Assembly (NCBI GenBank): GCA_032622095.1
Contig: CP136068.1
Location: 4,071,314 to 4,135,313 of the forward strand
From: Siphonodentalium dalli
Taxonomy: Eukaryota > Mollusca > Scaphopoda > Gadilida > Siphonodentaliidae
Reading direction: 5' to 3'
DNA length: 64,000 nucleotides
The notes under the pieces were generated by a model. It saw only the letters and a list, made by a program, of their open reading frames with translations, made no database searches and was not told the origin of the DNA. Shown piece by piece: positions 1 through 11,126 of the stretch. Both the position numbers and the translations under genes were made by a program. Position 1 is the stretch's first letter. Each line of letters begins with the position of its first letter.

Positions 1-2713
1 TGGCTAAGTTTGTGCCATTCTACTCTGGCTAAGTTTGTGCCATTCTACTCTGGCTAAGTTTGTGCCATTCTACTCTGGCTAAGTTTGTACCATTCTACTC
101 TGGCTAAGTTTGTGCCATTCTACTCTGGCTAAGTTTGTACCATTCTACTCTGGCTAAGTTTGTACCATTCTACTCTGGCTAAGTTTGCACCATTCTACTC
201 TGGCTAAGTTTGTACCATTCTACTCTGACTAAGTTTGTGCCATTCTACTCTGACTAAGTTTGTACCATTCTACTCTGGCTAAGTTTGCACCATTCTACTC
301 TGACTAAGTTTGTACCATTCTACTCTGGCTAAGTTTGTACCATTCTACTCTGACTAAGTTTGTGCCATTCTACTCTGACTAAGTTTGTGCCATTATACTC
401 TGGCTAAGTTTGTACCATTCTACTCTGACTAAGTTTGTGCCATTCTACTCTGACTAAGTTTGTGCCATTCTACTCTGGCTAAGTTTGTGCCATTCTACTC
501 TGGCTAAGTTTGTACCATTCTACTCTGGCTAAGTTTGTGCCATTCTACTCTGGCTAAGTTTGTGCCATTCTACTCTGGCTAAGTTTGTGCCATTCTACTC
601 TGGCTAAGTTTGTACCATTCTACTCTGGCTAAGTTTGTACCATTCTACTCTGACTAAGTTTGTGCCATTCTACTCTGGCTAAGTTTGTGCCATTCTACTC
701 TGGCTAAGTTTGTACCATTCTACTCTGGCTAAGTTTGTACCATTCTACTCTGACTAAGTTTGTACCATTCTACTCTGACTAAGTTCGTGCCATTCTACTC
801 TGACTAAGTTTGTGCCATTCTACTCTGGCTAAGTTTGGGTCATTCTAGTGTGAAAGGTACTGGGGTTCGTATACCCTGTCTGCTCGACCAGCCACCATTC
901 TACTCTGGCTAAGTTTGTACCATTATACTCTGGCTAAGTTTGTACCATTCTACTCTGGCTAAGTTTGTGCCATTCTACTCTGGCTAAGTTTGTGCCATTC
1001 TACTCTGGCTAAGTTTGTACCATTCTACTCTGACTAAGTTTGTGCCATTCTACTCTGGCTAAGTTTGTGCCATTCTACTCTGGCTAAGTTTGTGCCATTC
1101 TACTCTGACTAAGTTTGTACCATTCTACTCTGGCTAAGTTTGTACCATTCTACTCTGGCTAAGTTTGTGCCATTCTACTCTGACTAAGTTTGTGCCATTC
1201 TACTCTGGCTAAGTTTGTGCCATTCGACTCTGGCTAAGTTTGTGCCATTCTACTCTGGCTAAGTTTGTGCCATTATACTCTGACTAAGTTTGTGCCATTA
1301 TACTCTGACTAAGTTTGTGCCATTCTACTCTGGCTAAGTTTGTGCCATTCTACTCTGGCTAAGTTTGTACCATTCTACTCTGGCTAAGTTTGTACCATTC
1401 TACTCTGACTAAGTTTGTGCCATTCTACTCTGGCTAAGTTTGGGTCATTCTAGTGTGAAAGGTACTGGGGTTCGTATACCCTGTCTGCTCGACCAGCCGC
1501 CATTCTACTCTGGCTAAGTTTGTACCATTCTACTCTGGCTAAGTTTGTACCATTCTACTCTGGCTAAGTTTGCACCATTCTACTCTGGCTAAGTTTGTGC
1601 CATTCTACTCTGGTTAAGTTTGTGCCATTATACTCTGACTAAGTTTGTGCCATTATACTCTGACTAAGTTTGTGCCATTCTACTCTGGCTAAGTTTGTGC
1701 CATTCTACTCTGGCTAAGTTTGTACCATTCTACTCTGGCTAAGTTTGTACCATTCTACTCTGACTAAGTTTGTGCCATTCTACTCTGGCTAAGTTTGGGT
1801 CATTCTAGTGTGAAAGGTACTGGGGTTCGTATACCCTGTCTGCTCGACCAGCCGCCATTCTACTCTGGCTAAGTTTGTACCATTCTACTCTGGCTAAGTT
1901 TGTACCATTCTACTCTGGCTAAGTTTGCACCATTCTACTCTGGCTAAGTTTGTGCCATTCTACTCTGGCTAAGTTTGTACCATTCTACTCTGGCTAAGTT
2001 TGTACCATTCTACTCTGGCTAAGTTTGTGCCATTCTACTCTGGCTAAGTTTGTGCCATTCTACTCTGGCTAAGTTTGTGCCATTCTACTCTGGCTAAGTT
2101 TGTACCATTCTACTCTGGCTAAGTTTGTGCCATTCTACTCTGGCTAAGTTTGTGCCATTCTACTCTGACTAAGTTTGTGCCATTCTACTCTGGCTAAGTT
2201 TGTGCCATTCTACTCTGGCTAAGTTTGTGCCATTCTACTCTGGCTAAGTTTGTACCATTCTACTCTGGCTAAGTTTGTGCCATTCTACTCTGGCTAAGTT
2301 TGTACCATTCTACTCTGGCTAAGTTTGTACCATTCTACTCTGGCTAAGTTTGCACCATTCTACTCTGGCTAAGTTTGTACCATTCTACTCTGACTAAGTT
2401 TGTGCCATTCTACTCTGACTAAGTTTGTACCATTCTACTCTGGCTAAGTTTGCACCATTCTACTCTGACTAAGTTTGTACCATTCTACTCTGGCTAAGTT
2501 TGTACCATTCTACTCTGACTAAGTTTGTGCCATTCTACTCTGACTAAGTTTGTGCCATTATACTCTGGCTAAGTTTGTACCATTCTACTCTGACTAAGTT
2601 TGTGCCATTCTACTCTGACTAAGTTTGTGCCATTCTACTCTGGCTAAGTTTGTACCATTCTACTCTGACTAAGTTTGTGCCATTCTACTCTGACTAAGTT
2701 TGTGCCATTCTAC
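1..2713. repeat. 25-bp satellite array, left block
   Basis: Uninterrupted tandem copies of a 25-bp unit that begins TGGCTAAGTTT and ends CATTCTACTC. Units differ mainly at two places: TGG or TGA at the start, and GTGCC, GTACC or GCACC in the middle. Three copies are replaced by an 80-bp variant unit (starting at 826, 1431 and 1786) that carries extra sequence with GGTTCGTATACC. The array is already running at base 1, so its true left end is outside the window. No coding frame is supported. Confidence 0.97.
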
Positions 2714-3889
2714 CAGTGTTCGCGCTGTCGGTAGCCAAATTAGCCAATGGCTAATCTTTTTCGAATTTGGCTAATAAAAATTTCATTTGGCTAAACTTTT
2801 GGCTAAACTTTTTTTTAACCCAAATGGAGACTGAAAGCATGGAGCCAGAAAGCTAATTAATAAAAGCGCTCAATAGATCGACATTCAAGACGAAGTTAGG
2901 TGACGAAAGTATTTCATTATTTTCGTACTTATGAAATATCGTACAAAGGGAAACCCGATCGACAACTCTATCAACCTAGCGATCACAAAGTGATATGCAA
3001 TCATCTTTAGTTTTCACAAGACGGACATTCAAAGACGCATGGACATTAAACGACCGTGGTTGAATTATAACAATGTGAAGAAAGCAATGTTTTGTAAAGT
3101 GCATTGACGCCGGTATATAAGCAGTTTGTTCGTAACAGGCTGTTTTAATCTGGATAAATATTACGTCACTCTGCACGAAGCAGCAACAGGTCATTATTAA
3201 TTTTTACATGTAATCCCCTAATCCCCCATTCAGCCCATTGTCTGTCTGGTCACTCACGGCGCGCCTGCACAATGCATGTTTATGATGACATTGTATTTAT
3301 GACGGTCGAGGTTTATGAGCACCAAGTGTAAGACAATAGCTTAATCAGCCAAATGTGAATAACGACAGATATTTTGTGGCTATTTGTCGTCAATACCGAT
3401 ACAGTCAAAATAATATGCATGCTTTTATGACAGATTGTAATTTGATAATCGCGTAACAGTATTAAGTTATTAGTTTCCAGATGTCACTTAGATATTTTCG
3501 CAAGGATAAATATTTAATGATTTAAAAAAGATATTGATATTAAACAAACAAAATAATGACATTAAGAAGGACAATCCCGGGTTACCCCCCCCCCCCCCCC
3601 AATTCACTCTTTCACATAAAGATTAATACATTTTTAATAAATGATATATATAAAAATACTTCTAGTTCATCAAAATTATTTAAATTATTGTGTATTTTAC
3701 CTGTGTCTGTTAGATTTTACGTTTTAGTCATTAATTGTGAACCGACCAGAAAACGATGATTTAATTTGGCCAAAGTGTTTTTTAATTTGGCCAAAAAACA
3801 TTTGGCTAAAGTTTTTTTCATTTGGCTAATAAAATTTTCATTTGGCTAAACTTTTGGCTAAACTTTTTTTCGGTCCAGCACGAACACTG
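2714..3889. mobile_element. Non-autonomous hAT-type element inserted in the satellite
   Basis: The element starts CAGTGTTCGCGCTG and ends CAGCACGAACACTG, so the 14-bp ends are inverted repeats with one mismatch. It is flanked on both sides by CATTCTAC (2706-2713 and 3890-3897). Removing the element and one flank restores a perfect 25-bp satellite unit, which proves an 8-bp target duplication. An 8-bp duplication and CAGTG ends are typical of hAT transposons. Near both ends are direct-oriented clusters of TTTGGCTAA. The 1,176-bp interior has no transposase; the small open frames (for example 2976-3194) look random. Confidence 0.9.
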
Positions 3890-6800
3890 CATTCTACTCT
3901 GACTAAGTTTGTGCCATTCTACTCTGGCTAAGTTTGTACCATTCTACTCTGGCTAAGTTTGCACCATTCTACTCTGGCTAAGTTTGTACCATTCTACTCT
4001 GACTAAGTTTGTGCCATTCTACTCTGACTAAGTTTGTACCATTCTACTCTGGCTAAGTTTGCACCATTCTACTCTGACTAAGTTTGTACCATTCTACTCT
4101 GGCTAAGTTTGTGCCATTCTACTCTGACTAAGTTTGTGCCATTCTACTCTGGCTAAGTTTGTGCCATTCTACTCTGACTAAGTTTGTGCGATTCTACTCT
4201 GACTAAGTTTGTGCCATTCTACTCTGGCTAAGTTTGTGCCATTCTACTCTGACTAAGTTTGTGCCATTCTACTCTGACTAAGTTTGTGCCATTCTACTCT
4301 GACTAAGTTTGTGCCATTCTACTCTGGCTAAGTTTGTGCCATTCTACTCTGACTAAGTTTGTGCCATTCTACTCTGACTAAGTTTGTGCCATTCTACTCT
4401 GGCTAAGTTTGTACCATTCTACTCTGGCTAAGTTTGTACCATTCTACTCTGACTAAGTTTGTGCCATTCTACTCTGACTAAGTTTGTGCCATTCTACTCT
4501 GACTAAGTTTGTGCCATTCTACTCTGGCTAAGTTTGTGCCATTCTACTCTGGCTAAGTTTGTACCATTCTACTCTGGCTAAGTTTGTACCATTCTACTCT
4601 GGCTAAGTTTGTGCCATTCTACTCTGGCTAAGTTTGTACCATTCTACTCTGACTAAGTTTGTACCATTCTACTCTGGCTAAGTTTGTGCCATTCTACTCT
4701 GGCTAAGTTTGTACCATTCTACTCTGGCTAAGTTTGTGCCATTCTACTCTGGCTAAGTTTGTGCCATTCTACTCTGGCTAAGTTTGTGCCATTCTACTCT
4801 GGCTAAGTTTGTACCATTCTACTCTGGCTAAGTTTGTGCCATTCTACTCTGGCTAAGTTTGTACCATTCTACTCTGGCTAAGTTTGTACCATTCTACTCT
4901 GGCTAAGTTTGCACCATTCTACTCTGGCTAAGTTTGTACCATTCTACTCTGACTAAGTTTGTGCCATTCTACTCTGACTAAGTTTGTACCATTCTACTCT
5001 GGCTAAGTTTGCACCATTCTACTCTGACTAAGTTTGTACCATTCTACTCTGGCTAAGTTTGTACCATTCTACTCTGACTAAGTTTGTGCCATTCTACTCT
5101 GACTAAGTTTGTGCCATTATACTCTGGCTAAGTTTGTACCATTCTACTCTGACTAAGTTTGTGCCATTCTACTCTGACTAAGTTTGTGCCATTCTACTCT
5201 GGCTAAGTTTGTGCCATTCTACTCTGGCTAAGTTTGTACCATTCTACTCTGGCTAAGTTTGTGCCATTCTACTCTGGCTAAGTTTGTGCCATTCTACTCT
5301 GGCTAAGTTTGTGCCATTCTACTCTGGCTAAGTTTGTACTATTCTACTCTGGCTAAGTTTGTACCATTCTACTCTGACTAAGTTTGTGCCATTCTACTCT
5401 GGCTAAGTTTGTGCCATTCTACTCTGGCTAAGTTTGTACCATTCTACTCTGGCTAAGTTTGTACCATTCTACTCTGACTAAGTTTGTACCATTCTACTCT
5501 GACTAAGTTCGTGCCATTCTACTCTGACTAAGTTTGTGCCATTCTACTCTGGCTAAGTTTGGGTCATTCTAGTGTGAAAGGTACTGGGGTTCGTATACCC
5601 TGTCTGCTCGACCAGCCACCATTCTACTCTGGCTAAGTTTGTACCATTATACTCTGGCTAAGTTTGTACCATTCTACTCTGGCTAAGTTTGTGCCATTCT
5701 ACTCTGGCTAAGTTTGTGCCATTCTACTCTGGCTAAGTTTGTACCATTCTACTCTGACTAAGTTTGTGCCATTCTACTCTGGCTAAGTTTGTGCCATTCT
5801 ACTCTGGCTAAGTTTGTGCCATTCTACTCTGACTAAGTTTGTACCATTCTACTCTGGCTAAGTTTGTACCATTCTACTCTGGCTAAGTTTGTGCCATTCT
5901 ACTCTGACTAAGTTTGTGCCATTCTACTCTGGCTAAGTTTGTGCCATTCGACTCTGGCTAAGTTTGTGCCATTCTACTCTGGCTAAGTTTGTGCCATTAT
6001 ACTCTGACTAAGTTTGTGCCATTATACTCTGACTAAGTTTGTGCCATTCTACTCTGGCTAAGTTTGTGCCATTCTACTCTGGCTAAGTTTGTACCATTCT
6101 ACTCTGGCTAAGTTTGTACCATTCTACTCTGACTAAGTTTGTGCCATTCTACTCTGGCTAAGTTTGGGTCATTCTAGTGTGAAAGGTACTGGGGTTCGTA
6201 TACCCTGTCTGCTCGACCAGCCGCCATTCTACTCTGGCTAAGTTTGTACCATTCTACTCTGGCTAAGTTTGTACCATTCTACTCTGGCTAAGTTTGCACC
6301 ATTCTACTCTGGCTAAGTTTGTGCCATTCTACTCTGGTTAAGTTTGTGCCATTATACTCTGACTAAGTTTGTGCCATTATACTCTGACTAAGTTTGTGCC
6401 ATTCTACTCTGGCTAAGTTTGTGCCATTCTACTCTGGCTAAGTTTGTACCATTCTACTCTGGCTAAGTTTGTACCATTCTACTCTGACTAAGTTTGTGCC
6501 ATTCTACTCTGGCTAAGTTTGGGTCATTCTAGTGTGAAAGGTACTGGGGTTCGTATACCCTGTCTGCTCGACCAGCCGCCATTCTACTCTGGCTAAGTTT
6601 GTACCATTCTACTCTGGCTAAGTTTGTACCATTCTACTCTGGCTAAGTTTGCACCATTCTACTCTGGCTAAGTTTGTGCCATTCTACTCTGGCTAAGTTT
6701 GTACCATTCTACTCTGGCTAAGTTTGTACCATTCTACTCTGGCTAAGTTTGTGCCATTCTACTCTGGCTAAGTTTGTGCCATTCTACTCTGGCTAAGTTT

Positions 6801-9230
6801 GTGCCATTCTACTCTGGCTAAGTTTGTACCATTCTACTCTGGCTAAGTTTGTGCCATTCTACTCTGGCTAAGTTTGTGCCATTCTACTCTGACTAAGTTT
6901 GTGCCATTCTACTCTGGCTAAGTTTGTGCCATTCTACTCTGGCTAAGTTTGTGCCATTCTACTCTGGCTAAGTTTGTACCATTCTACTCTGGCTAAGTTT
7001 GTGCCATTCTACTCTGGCTAAGTTTGTACCATTCTACTCTGGCTAAGTTTGTACCATTCTACTCTGGCTAAGTTTGCACCATTCTACTCTGGCTAAGTTT
7101 GTACCATTCTACTCTGACTAAGTTTGTGCCATTCTACTCTGACTAAGTTTGTACCATTCTACTCTGGCTAAGTTTGCACCATTCTACTCTGACTAAGTTT
7201 GTACCATTCTACTCTGGCTAAGTTTGTACCATTCTACTCTGACTAAGTTTGTGCCATTCTACTCTGACTAAGTTTGTGCCATTATACTCTGGCTAAGTTT
7301 GTACCATTCTACTCTGACTAAGTTTGTGCCATTCTACTCTGACTAAGTTTGTGCCATTCTACTCTGGCTAAGTTTGTACCATTCTACTCTGACTAAGTTT
7401 GTGCCATTCTACTCTGACTAAGTTTGTGCCATTCTACTCTGGCTAAGTTTGTGCCATTCTACTCTGGCTAAGTTTGTACCATTCTACTCTGGCTAAGTTT
7501 GTACCATTCTACTCTGACTAAGTTTGTGCCATTCTACTCTGGCTAAGTTTGTGCCATTCTACTCTGACTAAGTTTGTGCCATTCTACTCTGGCTAAGTTT
7601 GTGCCATTCTACTCTGACTAAGTTTGTGCCATTCTACTCTGGCTAAGTTTGTACCATTCTACTCTGGCTAAGTTTGCACCATTCTACTCTGACTAAGTTT
7701 GTGCCATTCTACTCTAGCTAAGTTTGTGCCATTCTACTCTGACTAAGTTTGTGCCATTCTACTCTGACTAAGTTTGTGCCATTCTACTCTGGCTAAGTTT
7801 GTACCATTCTACTCTGGCTAAGTTTGTACCATTCTACTCTGACTAAGTTTGTGCCATTCTACTCTGACTAAGTTTGTGCCATTCTACTCTGACTAAGTTT
7901 GTGCCATTCTACTCTGGCTAAGTTTGTGCCATTCTACTCTGGCTAAGTTTGTACCATTCTACTCTGGCTAAGTTTGTACCATTCTACTCTGGCTAAGTTT
8001 GTGCCATTCTACTCTGGCTAAGTTTGTACCATTCTACTCTGACTAAGTTTGTACCATTCTACTCTGGCTAAGTTTGTGCCATTCTACTCTGGCTAAGTTT
8101 GTACCATTCTACTCTGGCTAAGTTTGTACCATTCTACTCTGGCTAAGTTTGTGCCATTCTACTCTGGCTAAGTTTGTACCATTCTACTCTGGCTAAGTTT
8201 GGGTCATTCTAGTGTGAAAGGTACTGGGGTTCGTATACCCTGTCTGCTCGACCAGCCGCCATTCTACTCTGGCTAAGTTTGTGCCATTCTACTCTGGCTA
8301 AGTTTGTACCATTCTACTCTGGCTAAGTTTGCACCATTCTACTCTGGCTAAGTTTGTACCATTCTACTCTGGCTAAGTTTGTACCATTCTACTCTGGCTA
8401 AGTTTGTACCATTCTACTCTGACTAAGTTTGTGCCATTCTACTCTGACTAAGTTTGTGCCATTCTACTCTGGCTAAGTTTGTACCATTATACTCTGACTA
8501 AGTTTGTGCCATTCTACTCTGGCTAAGTTTGTGCCATTCTACTCTGGCTAAGTTTGTACCATTCTACTCTGGCTAAGTTTGGGTCATTCTAGTGTGAAAG
8601 GTACTGGGGTTCGTACACCCTGTCTGCTCGACCAGCCGCCATTCTACTCTGGCTAAGATTGTGCCATTCTACTCTGGCTAAGTTTGCACCATTCTACTCT
8701 GGCTAAGTTTGTACCATTCTACTCTGGCTAAGTTTGTGCCATTCTACTCTGGCTAAGTTTGTGCCATTCTACTCTGGCTAAGTTTGTACCATTATACTCT
8801 GACTAAGTTTGTGCCATTCTACACTGGCTAAGTTTGTGCCATTCTACTCTGGCTAAGTTTGTGCCATTCTACTCTGGCTAAGTTTGCACCATTCTACTCT
8901 GGCTAAGTTTGTACCATTCTACTCTGGCTAAGTTTGCACCATTCTACTCTGGCTAAGTTTGTACCATTCTACTCTGGCTAAGTTTGTGCCATTCTACTCT
9001 GGCTAAGTTTGTGCCATTCTACTCTGGCTAAGTTTGTGCCATTCTACTCTGGCTAAGTTTGTGCCATTCTACTCTGGCTAAGTTTGGGTCATTCTAGTGT
9101 GAAAGGTACTGGGGTTTGTATACCCTGTCTGCTCGACCAGCCGCCATTCTACTCTGGCTAAGTTTGGGTCATTCTAGTGTGAAAGGTACTGGGGTTCGTA
9201 TCCCCTGTCTGTTCGACCACCAGCAAGCCA
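3890..9230. repeat. 25-bp satellite array, right block with higher-order copies
   Basis: Same 25-bp satellite as 1-2713. Variant 80-bp units start at 5550, 6155, 6510, 8190, 8570, 9075 and 9155. The block from at least 4725 to about 7430 repeats 1 to about 2706 at a constant offset of 4,724 bp, including private variants (AAGTTCGTGCC at 781/5505, CATTCGACTC at 1221/5945, TGGTTAAG at 1611/6335). The array fades out around 9230, 120 bp before the first HACL1 exon seen. Confidence 0.96.
9155..9227 (+). repeat. Terminal 80-bp variant unit with tRNA-like A- and B-box words
   Basis: The last variant unit keeps TGGCTAAGTTTGG, which fits a tRNA A box, and GGGGTTCGTATCCCC, which looks like a T-arm with a 4-bp stem and a B-box-like loop. 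The conserved A of the TTCRA loop is a T here. The box spacing is roughly that of a tRNA-derived SINE head. The 25-bp satellite unit equals the first 25 bases of this longer unit with a few changes, so the satellite may be an amplified fragment of it. This is an inference; no complete tRNA fold is present. Confidence 0.35.
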
Positions 9231-9349
9231 ACCCATACCATTAATGGCTAAACCATTGGTAACCACAAAGTAACCAAAATTCTATGTGGGGCTCTCTATG
9301 GGATGATCTATCTCTTCCTGTCAGAAAAGATAAGGTGCAAGGTAATTAC

Positions 9350-9485
9350 TTGGATCTGGCTTTTGACACACACAGGTCGCTGTCATCAGGAACGACTCCC
9401 TTGCCCATCGGTGAAGGTAAGAATGGCAGCTTTGTGTTGTTGATTAGCTTCTGTATGGATGACTCAGCTCTACCATAAGCAGCAC
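9350..9485 (-). CDS. HACL1: HACL1 exon: central domain, PMGKG segment
   Basis: Internal exon of 2-hydroxyacyl-CoA lyase, a thiamine-diphosphate enzyme that cleaves 2-hydroxy fatty acyl-CoA in peroxisomes during alpha-oxidation. The exon encodes AAYGRAESS, then [16 protein letters not shown] and a CVSKARS end, the signature of the central domain of the HACL1/oxalyl-CoA decarboxylase branch of the ThDP family. It opens after a CAG acceptor (9486-9487) in phase 1, which matches the G left by the upstream exon at 10919. It ends at a GTAATT donor in phase 2. The next exons, with the ThDP-binding C-terminal half, should lie to the left but are not in the window; 9.2 kb of satellite lies there. No stop or frameshift is seen inside the exon. 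Confidence 0.9.
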
Positions 9486-9560
9486 CTGATACAAAAGACA
9501 AAGAAATATAGAGTGTTTGTCTTGAGGCAACCGACAACAATGGATGGGTCATGGAGTTCA

Positions 9561-9670
9561 TTAACCCTTTCATGGCTGGAGCTTCCTAAAATTTAGCGAA
9601 AACCATCCTGTGCCAATGCAATCTCTTATATATGCGAGTCTGTCATAGGGTGCCTCACATATATAAGACA
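9561..9670. mobile_element. Truncated piggyBac-like MITE end with palindromic core
   Basis: TTAA at 9561-9564 is followed by CCCTTTCATGGCTGGAGC and then by CTGTGCCAATGCAATCTC and TATATATGCGAG, half of the 69-bp palindrome found at 19443, 20296 and 22601. A second copy of this end type, in reverse, sits at 13540-13590. The right-hand end with a second TTAA is not recognisable, so the copy is partial. Confidence 0.55.
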
Positions 9671-10918
9671 TAATAGACTTTGCAGAAATTTAAGCACAAA
9701 GAACACGTCTGTACCTCAACAAAAGCAACATGTTCACAGTCTATTACACAGGATAAGTTGATAATACAATTGTTTAGGAGCTTCCTCTTTCAAATGGTAT
9801 ATAATATGGCATATAATTGATCTTGGGGGGTTAGAAAATTAGGTGGGTCTTTAAAGGAGTGTTTTGACTTAGTAAAATATGTAGATCCTATTGTCCGTGC
9901 CTTAAAAGAGTAATCATAGTTGCCTCCAGTCAAATGATGAAACACAAATATTTTGCTTCTATCACAAGAATGCATGGACTGTGATATATTATGAATGCAA
10001 TTTATTAAAATACATAGACTACCTTCAATAAATGTTTAACTTAACCGAAATTTCTGACAAACTCTGTGGCAAAGACGGTGTTTATACCTGGAAATTATAT
10101 TTATACTGCAATGAAGTGCACTTCAGTTTCTGTGTTACATTCAATAATTAATCATCATTCCAAATGAAACTACCACACACTCTGTGGCGAAACATTACTT
10201 CGCATGTTTTATGCCCGAAATTATTAGTTTTGTCCCAACTGTTGGATGCATTCTAAGCAGAAAACCTGAACTTTAAATACTTAAATCATTGGGTTTAACT
10301 TACGTTACAGTGACCGATAAATACTTCAGATGGATTTGTTTTAATGATATGTGTACCGTGAAGATATATATCAAGATACTTGTAAATTAACAAGACGTAT
10401 TTTCACTTCTAGTTGGTTATCCAATATGTTGCTTTCGTCGTTGCATAGTTTGGAGTTGCGGCCATTTTGACAGCCATTCATGGCCACGATTGCATTATTT
10501 TATGTCTTTGTCAATTTATTCGCCAGTACTCTAATTTCACATTAACTGATATTTATTGGATGGAGGAGTAAGATGTTCTGGCGTCACCGATGAGGGATAT
10601 TGTCGAAAAACCTACCTCCCAAACTCGGAAAATGAGCATTTTAAAAATTGCTGTAAAAATGTTCACTCAAAGTGGATTTATGATATGTTGGTATAGAGGT
10701 GATATTCCTGCTTCAAATGACACCAAAATACCCTCATCACAAATTTCTTCTGTGTAGGCACCTAGTTTTGGGTTTGATGACCAGCTTATAACTATAAGTA
10801 AGGATGTTTATATTGTTGCATTACATAGATACAGAGTATGGATGCAAGCTAGTCTGACATTTTTATGTGTCGAATACTGGATGTGGGGATAGGCATGTTT
10901 GATAGAAAGCAACCTTAC
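9671..10918. other. HACL1 intron, no further feature recognised
   Basis: Unique AT-rich intron between two HACL1 exons. No splice-flanked coding segment, RNA gene or tandem repeat was seen; the small open frame at 9790-9975 has no recognisable content. Confidence 0.6.
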
Positions 10919-11031
10919 CTTTACCGACAATGACTAGAGGTTTCTTAGCATCACAGAGTAAATCAACAGCTTTCTTCACAGATGATGGTGCAGCAAGACA
11001 GCTGGGTGGTGATTGACATACAGGACATTTC
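10919..11031 (-). CDS. HACL1: HACL1 exon: start of central domain
   Basis: Exon of 113 nt between a TTTTTTAG acceptor and a GTAAGG donor. It encodes a Cys-containing linker (KCPVCQSPP) followed by SSVKKAVDLLCDAKKPLVIVGKG, the first strand and helix of the central Rossmann-like domain of ThDP enzymes. The motif PLVIVGKG leads directly into AAYGRAE of the exon at 9485. Splice phases agree on both sides: the exon at 14937 ends in AT, and the first G here completes an ATG codon; the exon ends in phase 1. This agreement supports one transcript on the minus strand. Confidence 0.92.
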
Positions 11032-11126
11032 CTAAAAAATAAACAAGAACAAGGATTGAAAAAAAAACTTGTTCAATTAGTTTTTTTTTATACCACAAAA
11101 AATATGAAAATCCAACCTTTCAGATA

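Noticed and set aside
9155-9227. A functional tRNA gene
   Set aside because: Only A-box-like and T-arm-like parts are present; no acceptor stem or anticodon arm can be drawn.
1-9230. CRISPR-like array of short repeats
   Set aside because: Units are contiguous 25-mers without unique spacers, in a eukaryotic context with introns; this is satellite DNA.
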